A stretch of DNA of 64,000 bases from Chryseobacterium sp. G0186 (GCF_003815675.1 NZ_CP033918.1:4154001-4218000), one strand, 5' to 3'. Positions 20,801 to 31,900 are shown, counted from the stretch's first letter. Numbers and translations: made by a program. The notes: generated by a model not told the origin, from the letters alone.

Positions 20801-21181
20801 TTTGATAAATTACCTAATAAATATAAAAGTGCTAAATATGAAAACTATATGAAAGTATTTTTAATAGATTTAAAGGGATTTGAAATGGTTAATCTAACAA
20901 CTACAGGGACTCTGCTGGGTGGTTTTTCTAGCGGACTTGGAACTCCGGTGGTTACTTTTAATATTGATCTTTTTAGTAATTCAATTCCACATGAGGTATA
21001 TCATTCTTTAGGAATTGCTCATACTTTTAATAGGCTTGATAAAAACTCACTATTTACATTTAAAGGTAAGAGTACAGATAACTTAATGGATTACTCACAC
21101 ATGGATAATAAAACTAAAGAATCCACATATCATTGGCAATGGCTCATTGCTAGAAATGCATTTGATGACTACTTTGTTTAA
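17849..21181 (+). CDS. Large protein with C-terminal metzincin-like zinc-protease site, unknown family
   Basis: 1110 residues, first gene of the giant-protein operon. No signal peptide, transmembrane helix or type IX sorting domain is visible at either end. The last 90 residues carry HEVYHSLGIAHTF (zinc ligands His1048, His1052 and His1058, general base Glu1049), followed by NLMDYSH, a Met-turn with Met1080. This is the arrangement of metzincins such as M43 (HExxHxxGxxH plus Met-turn). The first 1000 residues are beta-rich and not recognised; they begin SPTSYFFTDLSFIQSAGDKAF and contain an IKVKYFVYRGI segment. The codons are more AT-rich than those of the pump or gld genes, suggesting different ancestry. 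Function: possibly a processing protease of the two giant partners, which is inference. Confidence 0.7.
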   Translation: MSVNIKSPTSYFFTDLSFIQSAGDKAFGPINNSVNDFQITTTFAQALPAYAVTSGTLLFAQYDGSTDKVNILLKPNGDIGLGIKVKYFVYRGINASDLFKTVNGALLVNDTSSLEFLKPAFKSHTEWYGSSSVFTAEKVGYISSSSPDPSSEVIKKFFTKDSRNLITVDKGTLIGNFSSGFGGFEIVLDDGDFSQKNSDAGLNFDLKFATANSCALKADGDHPANLNIFGGKKNGNINAKIFRENVYKFMDPAAFYGSHVTNTHDSQNADGGKIISKSGSTVSNHKTPDEIYNNIVKKFLNKNKVYIYIKSNRGRSYKFYKGSEGERVYSECSDINTFSGWNDKSFLTNSWPIIIKSSLDENLGINLGIIPKRIASINYQFEEIKFNTTDPTPLRTGDLLEKLYCFKIVLSRLNDAGALQNISCLVNICYIEEPGLNNFFGNINLKSIYDKGDFSDAQGSFVNHLRPVLISENTNIGLFNTKLVLHGSTISSDYPDNTDTFGDDELRTYILCPQISTDVKTKITANAFTAGNYVSNKTEYYNKVYNEGAIWKGIIVDNGVNIKSLVYHSKDIDNNMPIYNFGITQNEYRLLEKKVLAKDANATNLSFLLVEDSLTSEYLRYKLRIQFDTKNGTLGVIDDLTAVEEIYVYTVDSRFFFTKNYSEKLSSSLCEEFGQASVEFRPYEYWNGECGIDWFRRGPSTWPGVSDAKIFDTAFSEITGSMPTQTDGNDFSEPFVLDYRILSRLKNEYGVYPKTWSLKNERECFGTWLSLNKGQTTTLNLRVWVKSVVGQLRLRFPKKYFKINNSVGTPDPSDSNYSFYNFTVGQKAVTASEPNIFELKITCLEEFPTTQVIEALADGKLAGILKAFPNVKKPKLNVLFIPVKLALKDSSIRGYNEASSETTLIPTQKKNLIQWLAQSQIKVNVEMFNELDTPLPEDKFRELDVTTDTYFTNTYVGEVTGSGSYIKAYVKDSTITFMSVKDYLFDKLPNKYKSAKYENYMKVFLIDLKGFEMVNLTTTGTLLGGFSSGLGTPVVTFNIDLFSNSIPHEVYHSLGIAHTFNRLDKNSLFTFKGKSTDNLMDYSHMDNKTKESTYHWQWLIARNAFDDYFV

Positions 21182-21205
21182 CCCAATTCCTTATATTTAT
21201 TAATT

Positions 21206-22072
21206 ATGTATAAAGTTATTTTATTTTTTGCTGTTTTCACGTTATTTACATTAAATAATGCTCAAGAAAAAAAAGAAAATTCAGAAGTAAAGTTTAAAAA
21301 CTTGAAAGCTCCTGTAATTACCAAAGAAAATCTGAAAATTCCAAAGTATAGTACTTTACTTACCCAAGCAAAGTCTAAAAAAAAATCGGATAAAAAGATT
21401 CATATTGATGGTTGTTCAGCAGAACTTAATAAATGTTTTGCATCAGAGAGTAATAAGAATAATACTGAAAGAACTTCTTATGAGTTTCTAGATAATAAAA
21501 TGTTCTTAATACTTAAAGGTCTTAAAGATACACAAGTCTATAAACGAAAAGCAAAAAATACTGGATATACTCAGGAGTTTTCCAATTATATTACTTCCCA
21601 AATTAACTTTTATGATAATGGCAACTTACATACAATTATGCATTTTGGATATGGAATAAAAGCTTCAGGCTATCCTATTGGAAAATGGTATGCCTATTCT
21701 AAAGATGGAGTACTTATACAGGAAATAGATCATGATAAACATTTTAAGATGAACTTTTATGATATTCTCGAAATAGCAGATAAGTATGGTTCTCCATATA
21801 TAGGCATCAACCGAGCCTTTAATCAGGCTGTTTCTTATTGGTATATTCTATTGCTTCCACATCCTGAAGATAGAAATGCTATAACCAGAAAAATCCTTGT
21901 CGATGATAAAACAGGTCAAATAATCTATAATATTGACGAAAAGGATTTCCACTATATCAAGGATAAGGAATACGATAAGTTACCATTAGAGGAATCTTCA
22001 AAAGAGTGGTTGCGTAATAGCGACAAATATCAAATTCCAGATAACGAATTATACAAATTATTTAGAACATAA
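21206..22072 (+). CDS. Small exported protein of unknown function in the giant-protein operon
   Basis: 288 residues with a signal peptide at 1-20 (MYKVILFFAVFTLFTLNNAQ), so it is exported by Sec; no lipobox. After a Lys-rich linker there is a segment NFYDNGNLHTIMHFGYGIKASGYPIGKWYAYSKDGVLIQEI that resembles MORN/YwqK-type antitoxin repeats (xxYYxNGxLxxxxxYxxGxxxGxWxxYxxxG). Only one clear repeat is seen. Two Cys residues (CSAELNKC) lie near residue 70. It sits 24 bp after the protease-like gene and 24 bp before the 2277-residue gene and is clearly in the same operon. It is the only member with a signal peptide. Confidence 0.65.
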   Translation: MYKVILFFAVFTLFTLNNAQEKKENSEVKFKNLKAPVITKENLKIPKYSTLLTQAKSKKKSDKKIHIDGCSAELNKCFASESNKNNTERTSYEFLDNKMFLILKGLKDTQVYKRKAKNTGYTQEFSNYITSQINFYDNGNLHTIMHFGYGIKASGYPIGKWYAYSKDGVLIQEIDHDKHFKMNFYDILEIADKYGSPYIGINRAFNQAVSYWYILLLPHPEDRNAITRKILVDDKTGQIIYNIDEKDFHYIKDKEYDKLPLEESSKEWLRNSDKYQIPDNELYKLFRT

Positions 22073-22096
22073 ATTAGGAATACTAATTTAAATTTT

Positions 22097-25000
22097 ATGC
22101 CAAATACACAATTATTACCCTATTATCCAAAGCTCTCTAATTTAATGACTTTGGATAGTATACCCTCATCCCTTGATTTTGTGAAAAATATCTCACAACA
22201 AGCGTTCGATAGGGTTTATTACAACAATCTTCAATCAAGTATAAGCCCTCTCGGAGATAGCGCTTTTTATAGCTTGGATATTGTAACGAAAAGCAGAATC
22301 GATTTTGATCTCATATACGGGATGAAATTCGTACTCAATAAAGATCAGGAAAATAATTCAATTTCATCATTTCCAGTAACGGTTCAATATAATTGGCCAG
22401 TTCTGGGATATATTTCACAATTTGATTTGAATAACTTTTCTTTTTCCCCAAAGGAAATGTTCAAAATAGCTTTAATAAGCCTTAATCTTACGGAAGAAAA
22501 AGTTATAAGAAATGTCATTAATATATTTGTAAATACCGATGGAGATCCAATTAATAAATTTGTTGATGATGTAAATGCTGAATTATCAGGCTTAATTCCA
22601 ACCCCAATTCCTTATCCTACATCAGATAATAGAATTAAAGAACTGATAAAGTCTATTAATACAGCATATGGAGAAGGAGCAGCTTTAGCAGCCTTTGCAA
22701 CTTACATTGCAAGTAATATAAACAGCTTTGATCCTAAAGAAAGGTTAAAATTATTCTTTAAAAACATTTTGCCACAGGATATTGATGAGTATATCAGAGA
22801 AATCATTACACCTAGTGCAAAGATTACTCTAGAAACATCCGCATCCATCGAATTTCCAAGAAATATTCTAAAACCTTGGAAAAAGAATACCGCAGGAGAA
22901 CTAATAGAAGATACAACGCTAGGGGCTAAAACCTATTTCGATTTTGCTAAAGCTGTACTATATGCAGATACTGTTTCAGGAATTGGATATGATCTGGATA
23001 TTGCAGGAACCTTAAATCCTACGTATTCAGAAATTGGAAATACAGGATTATTGGTTCAACTTGACAGATTGAAGCTTGATTTAAGTAAAACAAAAAATAT
23101 CCCTGAAGCAGACGCCTATGGATATTCCCCGGACTTTACAGGAGTATATGCAAGAGCAGTATCTGTAACGTTCCCACCAAAATGGTTCTACAATGAAACT
23201 AATCCGCCAAGCAGTTCAAGTGCTACACTGAGACTGGGAGGTTATGATATGCTTGTAGGAACGGGAGGTGTTTCCGGAACAATTATGCTGGAGTCTGTTC
23301 CTGTAGCTCATCAGGGAGGAGGATTTGAATACTATAATGACAAGTTTGCATTCAACTATCCGGTATCGCTATACAAGAAAAACCCAACTACAGGGGAAAT
23401 TGGATTAGTAACGGCTAATGATTATTCAGAACTGAAAACCACTTTACAAGGGTTAAAGGCAGTTTCAGATGAACCATTTGCATTTAAATTTCCGCTTTCT
23501 CTGACTCCTCTGGCACAGGCAGATCCAATTGTTTTCAACAACGGGGCCAACTACCAGAATTATTTATCCACTTTAAATGGGAATAATGCCATGATGTGGA
23601 AAAGATTAGGAGGGAAAAATGGATTTCAGGTAGGTTTCAAATCCTTTGATGTTACCTTGAATAAGAATTCAGTGGTTTCATCCAATATTAAGGGAGGCTT
23701 GATTATCCCTAAATTCACCTACCCTGAAGATATGCCTGTTGTTGGCGGACAGCCCGTTCAGCTTGAAGTGGCAGGTCACCTTGAGGCCGACGGAGATTTT
23801 CGTCTTACTGCCGCTGCCGCTCCACCTTTCCCTGTACAGCTAGGGAATGTTATGAAGCTGCATTTAAGCTCTGTTGAACTCGGAAAAGAGGACAATAAGT
23901 TTTACATTGGAGCCGCCGCAGACATCGAATTCCTGGGAACCTTTGGGGAACTGTTAAAAGGACAGAAACTAAGTATTTCCGCATTAAGGATCTACAGTGA
24001 CGGTCATATTGATTTCCGTGTAAACGGAGGAAACATGATCCTTCCAAAACCTATTAAAATTCCGTTGGGACCTACGGAAATTTCAGTGACAGCTATTCAC
24101 TTCGGTTCTCATGAAAGAGAAAGAAAAGGAGTAATGCGTAAATACAACTACTTCGGATTTGACGGAGGAGTAAGTATCGGGGTAGCAGGAATTGATGCCC
24201 GTGGAGACGGAATTAAATACTATTATACAACTGATAATGATGAAAAAGATCCTCTAAAAGATCCGGATTCATATCTTCATATTCAGACGATCCATATTGA
24301 TATGGTTATTCCGGCTAACTCAAGTGACCCGAATGTGGCGATCAAAGGATGGTTGTCTATTCCGGAACCCGGAGCATTCCAGGAATATCAGGGTGGAGTA
24401 AGCCTGAAGGTTAAAAATCCTAGAATTTCCGGAGGGGTAAACATGCGTTTAGCTCCTAAGTATCCGGCATTTTTGATTGATGCCAATATTGAACTTCCAA
24501 ACCCAATTGCATTAGGACCGGTATCTATTTACGGTTTCCGTGGATTATTAGGATATCGTTATGTGGCTGAAAAAGCGGCCATTAATATGACTTCTCAGAA
24601 TACCTGGTATGAATATTATACAGCTCCGGAAAGAGGAGTCGGTGTTAAGAAATTCAGTGGTCCCGATAAAACGGAGAAATACAATTTCCCATTCTCTTTA
24701 GGTGTCGGAGCATTGCTTGGTGATACTATGGCTAACGGAAATATTATTTCAGCCAACGCCATGCTATTACTATCACTTCCATCCATGGTTATGGTAGATG
24801 CGAGAATGAAGCTTCTGTCGAAAAGAGTAAGTTTCCAGGATGATCCGCCATTCTTTGCATTCTTCATTTTTGGAGATAATTCATTGGAATTTGGATTTGG
24901 TGCAGACTATAAATTCCCTGAAAGTTCAGGAGATATTATTAAGCTGTACGCAGAAATTCAGGCTGGTTTCTTCTTTAATAATCCATCAGCTTGGTACATT

Positions 25001-28000
25001 AACTTCGGTACACAGCAAAAGCCAATTCAGGCCAAAATACTAAAGGATCTCTTTACGCTGAAAGCATTCCTGATGATTTCCGGAAAAGGAATTCAGGCCG
25101 GTGCAAGAGGAGAGTTCAGGTTTGACAGAAAATTCGGACCTGTGAGTATCTTTGTCTTGGCATATCTGGAATTAGGAGGTAAAATCAGTTTCCAGAAACC
25201 TCAGATGGGCGCTTATTTTGAAGCCGGATTGGTGATTGACATCAATGTGAAGATCTTCCGTATTTATGCGGCGGTATCTATTCTTCTCGCAGTAGAGTCT
25301 CCGAAACCGTTCCTCATCTACGGAGCATTTACAGTTGCGTTTAAGTTGAAGATTCTGTTCTTTAAGATCAGTTTCTCCGCAAAATTGGAACTGAAGTGGG
25401 AATTCAATAAGGAAGTAGACAGAACTCCGGTGAGGCCATTTACAGAAATTCCTGGTCAGGAAGATAGTCTGGTGAAGGGAATAAGTATGTTGACTAATGA
25501 AACATTTGATCTTCAGAGAGAGAGTGATACAATGTACCCGGATGTTTCAACGATCAAAAAAGTAGTACCTCTTGATACCTATATTGATATTAAGACAACA
25601 AAAGGATTGCTTCCGGTAGCAGCAACAAGTGCTACTATTGGTGGGTTTACCAATCCTGCAGCCAATTCTACCGATATGATTCCGCCGGATAAAGTAATGA
25701 AAGGCCTGGAACTAAGACAGGTAAAACACCAGTATACCTTAGAAGCCATTGAAATTATGGCCAATGATGGAATTTCAGGCTGGAAGAAGTATGATCCGTT
25801 CAAAGCAATGGAACCTGGCAACCTTGAATTAAATGACCTGAAAGTAGGGCAATGGCAGAAAAAAGATAATCAGTACAATGCGATCAGATTATTGGGTATG
25901 ACGCCATTCTCCTATACAGAGCAAGGAAATGCCGGATGGTTTATTCCGGAACAATACGGAATCATGCCATCTACATTATTCTGTGAGGGGCAGCATATTC
26001 AGGATTCTACTTCTGATTTCCTTGAGAAACCATTGAATAAAGTGTATTATGCTTCTTCATCCAATTTCTTCCAAAGTGAAGGGGCTTCTTACCAAGTTGC
26101 AGGAGATGTAAGCTATACAGTAGATGCAAATGGAAATCCCGTAATGCAGGGAGATTATGCTAAAGTTTCTGATGAAGCGAATAACCATGGTTTTGCACAG
26201 TCGTTATTGTTTAAAAATCATTCTCCGCTTACCATCATGCTACCAAACCCGGCTGCCAAATTAGAATTGAAGCTGAGCACATACAGTACAGGGGTTACAG
26301 TGGCTTATTACACTCCTTTGATTGACCTGACGAATACACAGTCTTTTGTACAATATGATGTACATGAGGAATATTATTCTAAACAGGCTCTCGAAGCTAA
26401 GATTTCACCTTCAGTGATTCCGACGGGTGGAATTACAAAAATTGTAATCACTCCGGACTCGGTGGATAATGCTGAAATTGATCTTATTCAACAGCAGATG
26501 GCAGATCTTATCAACCAAGGATACCAGATCGCTCTACAGCAAGGAGGTGTAGTAGGTACGGTATCCCCAAGTAATCCTGAGTTATATGCTCAACTTGAAA
26601 GTCAGCTGCAAAGACTACAAACCAGAGGTTGTGAGGCTGTGGTAAGGGAAAAATATGAGGTTGTTTGCTCGTTGTATCCTAAGATGGTTGAAATGTATAA
26701 TAATTATTTCTTCACATCATTTGATAGAAGAGGAGGAAGTGTACTTTTAGATTTATATTTTATCAGAAGAAATCTTGATGCAGGTATTTATCAGTCAATA
26801 TTGGAAACATTAAGAGGCAGCTGGGTCCCAACTCTGGCATATGAACTTAATGTTGAACAGTATGGAGCATTATTAGAAGATCTTATAGGTAGCGTAAATG
26901 TAAATAATCCTGATGAACAAGTAGTTATTGGCTATTTTGATCGTTTAAAAGACAAACTGAAGCAAATTAATAACCTATTGCTCCCAATGAATCCGTGCGA
27001 AGATTCTGTACTATGTAATCTGAGCTCTTATCTTTCACAACAGGAATTCGGAATCTTTAATGATAAGCCACCTCGTACTGAAACCCCTTTATATACAGCT
27101 TATAGAGATTTTGTTCGTAATAATCCGTCTTATGAATATCTGAATAAAATTTTAGAGAGACAGATCAATACAATTGTAGCCATTAGGTTTATGGGATGGT
27201 CAGGGTATGCCATGTATGGAGGAGATTTCGATACTGCATGTGAAGATATCATCTCCATTTTGAGAGATCTAGGAAACTGTTCCAGCCAGAAGAAATGTTT
27301 CACATTATTCCATGAAGTAAGTTGGTTATCTGTAGAGGATTATTCTTATAACGTACATATTCCTAGTCTGGCAGCTGTTGCCACAGAAACACAGGCGGCT
27401 GTAAATGCCATTACAAGGTCTATTCAGCCAGTATGGAGACCGGATACAGGATATTATGTGAAGTTTACATTAAAAGACACTGTGGATAACGGGCAGGCAC
27501 CGTCAGAAACGAAAAGCTATGCCTATTCATTCCGTACAGCAGGACCTTTAGGTTTCTTCCATTTAGATAAGGATGCTACCTATGGGGAGATTAAGATTAA
27601 AGACTCTACCAATGTCATAGAGGATACTATCGGAAGAATCCGTGATAAAGATGGAAATCTCCTTCCGGTTGTTCAGGGCGAAGAACTTACTCCACATCCT
27701 GATTTATATCCTCATACCTCATTGAGACCCTATATCGATTACAATCGTTCATATCCGAATGCAGATGGAAATATAGTCAATGCCAAACCATTATTCTACA
27801 ATGATGAAACAACGAAGATCTCAATGTACTTTACATCAAGCTATGCTTCTAAGTTAATGGACGGATGGGAAGAATACAACGGGATGAAAAAACTAGGAGG
27901 TTCTATGAAGATTCTTATCAAGGATCCGGTAGAAGATATTACCATTGTGAACCCACCAAGGCTGTTTTCTGATCAGACTACAGTAATAACGAATCCTACT

Positions 28001-28930
28001 AATATCGCTCAGACTATTGAAAATTGGGCAGTAGATCCGAGTCCGGCAATTCCACCAGTAATGCAGCAATATTTTAATATGTTGAATAATGGGCAAAACT
28101 GTACCGGAATTGTGAATATGGAACCTCCAAAATCTGTTTATCGTACCATTAAGTTTAAAGGTCTGAAACCTCAAAAGCTTTATACAGCACAGGTTATGAA
28201 CTTCTATTGGGGAAGAAATAACAATGTAGATGTTACCAACATGACTGAGGAAATTAAACAGAAATATGCGAAGGAAGTTCACAAATTTGTATTTCAGACT
28301 TCACGTTATGCAGACTTTGCAGAACAGGTTAACAGCTGTTTCATTAAGTATCAAGATGCAGGCGGCCTAGGCGGTTCAAAACAAGCGGTTTATAGTATTG
28401 AAAAGGCCTTAACGCCTGAAAAAATTAAGGCTGCTTGGGATATTGTGATAGCAGATCCTAAAAAAGTATGTTCAAATCCGTTAAGCCAGTCTATTGCGAT
28501 GCAGTATCAGCATCCGTTTGATAGAATTGTACAGGGGTTATTTGGAATTAAGCCACAGGAAGATGCGCCTACAACTGAATTCAATAAAATTATTGATACC
28601 ACCACAGGAAATGTAGTTGCCATCCTTGTAAGAAATCCAGAGCCATTCAATCATCCTAGAATCCCTATTGAGGCTGTAAACAGAAATGTAGCGCTTGAGC
28701 AGGAGGGAATGCTTGAAGTATTGTCACCAAGAGGAGTAGGGTTGAAGCCTGAACCTGATTTGACTTATTCAATGATCTATTCCAAGGACTATTCACAGAT
28801 CCTTATTATGAACGAAGAACAATTCATTGAAACAAGAAATATGACGTTCCAGTTTATCTATAAAACATGGAATGGAACCAAGTATGAGCTGGCAGATAAA
28901 GTTAAAGTAGAAAATATCAAAATAAACTAA
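22097..28930 (+). CDS. Giant beta-rich protein, 2277 residues, unknown function
   Basis: No signal peptide or membrane helix is seen. Three zones can be followed. Residues 1-350 are mixed helical and strand. Residues about 350-1110 are a long run of alternating amphipathic strands (for example FGPVSIFVLAYLELGGKISF and LKILFFKISFSAKLELKW) rich in Gly, Phe and Lys, reminiscent of beta-groove or DUF6603-like proteins. Residues 1110-2277 include linker, helical segments around Cys clusters (CEDSVLCN, GNCSSQKKC) and beta-sandwich-like domains with FRTAGPLGFFH and LRPYIDYNRSYPNADG. Base composition varies: about 23160-25430 is GC-richer than both flanks. It is followed after only 6 bp by the 1542-residue gene, so the two products are probably made in fixed ratio. 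I do not know a characterised homologue. Confidence 0.65.
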   Translation: MPNTQLLPYYPKLSNLMTLDSIPSSLDFVKNISQQAFDRVYYNNLQSSISPLGDSAFYSLDIVTKSRIDFDLIYGMKFVLNKDQENNSISSFPVTVQYNWPVLGYISQFDLNNFSFSPKEMFKIALISLNLTEEKVIRNVINIFVNTDGDPINKFVDDVNAELSGLIPTPIPYPTSDNRIKELIKSINTAYGEGAALAAFATYIASNINSFDPKERLKLFFKNILPQDIDEYIREIITPSAKITLETSASIEFPRNILKPWKKNTAGELIEDTTLGAKTYFDFAKAVLYADTVSGIGYDLDIAGTLNPTYSEIGNTGLLVQLDRLKLDLSKTKNIPEADAYGYSPDFTGVYARAVSVTFPPKWFYNETNPPSSSSATLRLGGYDMLVGTGGVSGTIMLESVPVAHQGGGFEYYNDKFAFNYPVSLYKKNPTTGEIGLVTANDYSELKTTLQGLKAVSDEPFAFKFPLSLTPLAQADPIVFNNGANYQNYLSTLNGNNAMMWKRLGGKNGFQVGFKSFDVTLNKNSVVSSNIKGGLIIPKFTYPEDMPVVGGQPVQLEVAGHLEADGDFRLTAAAAPPFPVQLGNVMKLHLSSVELGKEDNKFYIGAAADIEFLGTFGELLKGQKLSISALRIYSDGHIDFRVNGGNMILPKPIKIPLGPTEISVTAIHFGSHERERKGVMRKYNYFGFDGGVSIGVAGIDARGDGIKYYYTTDNDEKDPLKDPDSYLHIQTIHIDMVIPANSSDPNVAIKGWLSIPEPGAFQEYQGGVSLKVKNPRISGGVNMRLAPKYPAFLIDANIELPNPIALGPVSIYGFRGLLGYRYVAEKAAINMTSQNTWYEYYTAPERGVGVKKFSGPDKTEKYNFPFSLGVGALLGDTMANGNIISANAMLLLSLPSMVMVDARMKLLSKRVSFQDDPPFFAFFIFGDNSLEFGFGADYKFPESSGDIIKLYAEIQAGFFFNNPSAWYINFGTQQKPIQAKILKDLFTLKAFLMISGKGIQAGARGEFRFDRKFGPVSIFVLAYLELGGKISFQKPQMGAYFEAGLVIDINVKIFRIYAAVSILLAVESPKPFLIYGAFTVAFKLKILFFKISFSAKLELKWEFNKEVDRTPVRPFTEIPGQEDSLVKGISMLTNETFDLQRESDTMYPDVSTIKKVVPLDTYIDIKTTKGLLPVAATSATIGGFTNPAANSTDMIPPDKVMKGLELRQVKHQYTLEAIEIMANDGISGWKKYDPFKAMEPGNLELNDLKVGQWQKKDNQYNAIRLLGMTPFSYTEQGNAGWFIPEQYGIMPSTLFCEGQHIQDSTSDFLEKPLNKVYYASSSNFFQSEGASYQVAGDVSYTVDANGNPVMQGDYAKVSDEANNHGFAQSLLFKNHSPLTIMLPNPAAKLELKLSTYSTGVTVAYYTPLIDLTNTQSFVQYDVHEEYYSKQALEAKISPSVIPTGGITKIVITPDSVDNAEIDLIQQQMADLINQGYQIALQQGGVVGTVSPSNPELYAQLESQLQRLQTRGCEAVVREKYEVVCSLYPKMVEMYNNYFFTSFDRRGGSVLLDLYFIRRNLDAGIYQSILETLRGSWVPTLAYELNVEQYGALLEDLIGSVNVNNPDEQVVIGYFDRLKDKLKQINNLLLPMNPCEDSVLCNLSSYLSQQEFGIFNDKPPRTETPLYTAYRDFVRNNPSYEYLNKILERQINTIVAIRFMGWSGYAMYGGDFDTACEDIISILRDLGNCSSQKKCFTLFHEVSWLSVEDYSYNVHIPSLAAVATETQAAVNAITRSIQPVWRPDTGYYVKFTLKDTVDNGQAPSETKSYAYSFRTAGPLGFFHLDKDATYGEIKIKDSTNVIEDTIGRIRDKDGNLLPVVQGEELTPHPDLYPHTSLRPYIDYNRSYPNADGNIVNAKPLFYNDETTKISMYFTSSYASKLMDGWEEYNGMKKLGGSMKILIKDPVEDITIVNPPRLFSDQTTVITNPTNIAQTIENWAVDPSPAIPPVMQQYFNMLNNGQNCTGIVNMEPPKSVYRTIKFKGLKPQKLYTAQVMNFYWGRNNNVDVTNMTEEIKQKYAKEVHKFVFQTSRYADFAEQVNSCFIKYQDAGGLGGSKQAVYSIEKALTPEKIKAAWDIVIADPKKVCSNPLSQSIAMQYQHPFDRIVQGLFGIKPQEDAPTTEFNKIIDTTTGNVVAILVRNPEPFNHPRIPIEAVNRNVALEQEGMLEVLSPRGVGLKPEPDLTYSMIYSKDYSQILIMNEEQFIETRNMTFQFIYKTWNGTKYELADKVKVENIKIN

Positions 28931-28936
28931 TTAGAA

Positions 28937-31900
28937 ATGTCTTTCAATATAAATAATAAAAAAGCATCTTCAGGAATTCTTCCTGTTACCAACCCTTTTT
29001 TACAATCCAACTGCCTGTATTTACAGGCGGCTGGGTCCAAGGGAGAAGAAAGTACACAAGGTATTCACCTAAGATGGACCCTGAAAGGACCATTGGCAGA
29101 ACACTTACCAAAAGGAGACTTCCACAGAGATCCACCTAAGGGATTCAATAAAGAAAACGATTTTGTAAACATTTATAGAACCAGGTATGAGCCTCAGGTA
29201 AGAGAACTTGATCTTACCAATCAACCTACTACGGTTATTGATTCCGAAGGATTGTGGTTGTATGGTAATAGTGAAGACGGGATGTTCCGTGTATACTTCA
29301 GAAATAGAAATAAATATAATGAGGTAAGAAACCAAACAGATCCTTTTTCAAATCCTACAGGATTTTTGGAACAGTATGGAAGTAACCTTATTGAGGTAGA
29401 ATCCAATCGAAAATTGTTCTTTGCAACACAGCTTACATCCAGTAACAATGGAGCTGCCAAAACAGAAGTCCTTTCTGTAGAAACCAATCTTTCCGGGCTT
29501 GCTAAAAATGTAACGTTCAGAAAGAATATTGTGAACTTTTCACAGAAAATCTTTGCTGAAAACGCTAGAAGTATTCGTTTTATTCCGACAGGAACAATTA
29601 TTACTAAGGTTAATTTTGAGTTCTATGAAGATATCGTTTTCAAAAGAAACTGGGAACAAATCGGAAAATTTGGTCTTTCTGCAGAGGATGGGGAAGTGTT
29701 ACGCAGATTAGAGCCTAACCCGGATAGACCTGTTCATGCTGTATGGGCCAGATATAATGATGATGAATTTGTAAATATCAGAAACTATGAGACAAAATGG
29801 AACAATATGCCGGAGCAGGATAACACCATCAGGGATTCTGTTAAAAGGTATTTGGACCTTAGCCGAAATCCAGATAATCCCTTAGCCATTGATCATTATT
29901 ATTCAACTGATAATCCTGATGATTCAAATCCTTTGGAATTCTCACATTTCAATAACCTTCAGATGGCGTCATTAGACTATCATGTAGCAAGAATGCTTGG
30001 TTTAGGACATTTGGATTTAAGAGACGAAGTATACGATGGAAGTCAGTATTTATACATTGCTCACTATGAGACTGTTGTGAATTTTAAGACTGGTGAGCCA
30101 TCAACTAAAATTGACCATCTCTCAATGTCATTGCCAACTTCCTTAGAAGATCAGCGTCTGTCTCTTCCGGTTCGTTTAAAAGAACCGGTTCCGGGAATGG
30201 TTTCAGCAGATCCTACAGCAGGAACTACTATGAGCGGCCTTACCGATGCAGAGGGTTATACCCATGACGGAACAGGAAGGTATTTAAGCTTAATGGTTGA
30301 AGAATTAGCTCCGGATGAGCCGGCAAACAGCCCGTTTTATTATACAGCCCAAGAGTTTGATATGTCTACGTTCACTTATCCCGTATCCGTAGGAATTGAA
30401 TATAAAACTAAAGGAGATACCAAATGGAGCAATCCTGAATTACCAAATGATCCTAACTTCCTGAACGTATATTCAAATGGAGACGAAGCACATAACGAAA
30501 CAGTAGCCATTGCTATTCCGGATTTTGGAAACCCTGCATTTGTACATAAAGAAACAAAATCAGGAATTCATATCTATGGTTCTTATGGGGTAAACTGGTT
30601 CTCAAGAGCAAAGTCTTCCCCTATTATCCAGCAGATAGAGTCCAAAATTAAACCTGCCAATACATTATTGCCGCCATCCAGTATCAGCGCATTCCTGATT
30701 CAGGAAGAACTGCCAATCTTGCTTACCTCTCAGAATGAGCAGGAGATGTATAAACTAAATCCGGCTACTGATAAAACCTTGGTAAGACTTACGATGGAGT
30801 ATGATGCTTCACAGGATATGATTTCCTACCAAAAAGCAATTAACGGAGTACAGCTATCTTCCTTTAATCCTTTACCGGATAACGAAGAATTGTTTGCAGA
30901 TAAAATAGAAGTATTCTACCGTCCTGAAGATTTAAAACAGGTTTTTGGAATGATTGATACGGTAACGGATCTGCCTGGAAACCCTCTGATTTCTGTAATT
31001 AAAACTAAGGCTTTGCCATTAGCCAGTGCAGGATTAACCAGCACAGGAGCTAACCAGAGTGTGACCCCAACGATTCCCGGGCCATCTTTCCCTAATTATA
31101 TTGGAGGAATCTTTACTGTAGGAACAGAGGATTATATTATCCATAATATTGTACCAGGTACCAGTCCGGACTTTCCGATTTTTCATATTCTGAAAATGCA
31201 GATTGGAAATGCATTCGGACAAAATACCCCGATTCCTTTTGATCCCGCTAACTTTTCTGTGCCAAGTGCCAATGCATCCTTCATGGTGGCAGAGAATATG
31301 CAGAATACGAGTTCGTGGGGAGCCGTAAATCCTCATTCTCTTAAAATTCAGATCGGAGATAACTGGCCGATTCATACGGAAGAAGTGACCATTGAATCAG
31401 GGCAGGCACCAGATATTACCTACAATACATACTACAGAAAATTCAGAGGAATCAAAAGAAATGCAAACATCCAGAGAGTTAATCAACCGGGTGTTCAGTT
31501 TCAAGGATTATATGAGATTGATTTCCCTGGATATACCTTGAATAAACACCCTCAATTTTCGGATATTCCGGGAAAAGACAGTGTGCAGTGGTATAGAGGA
31601 AGTATTCGTGTGTCCGCAGTAGGGCAGCAGGGAGCAGAGAAAAGAATTTTGAAGGTGATCCGTATAGATAATATCGGAACCGGTGATTTAAAAGTCTTTG
31701 CAATGGATGAATCGCATACTGATACGAATCCTCTGCAACCGGATACTCCCGGTGTTCCAAGAACGGTAGAAGTGAATTTCTATCCAGGGTACAGAGCGTA
31801 TCTTCACTACAATGCACCATGTCGTCTTACCAAGGATCATGTGATTCCTCAAGCCCCGGATGTGTTAGAGAAATACAGCATTTTTGGAGCCAGGGCAGTA

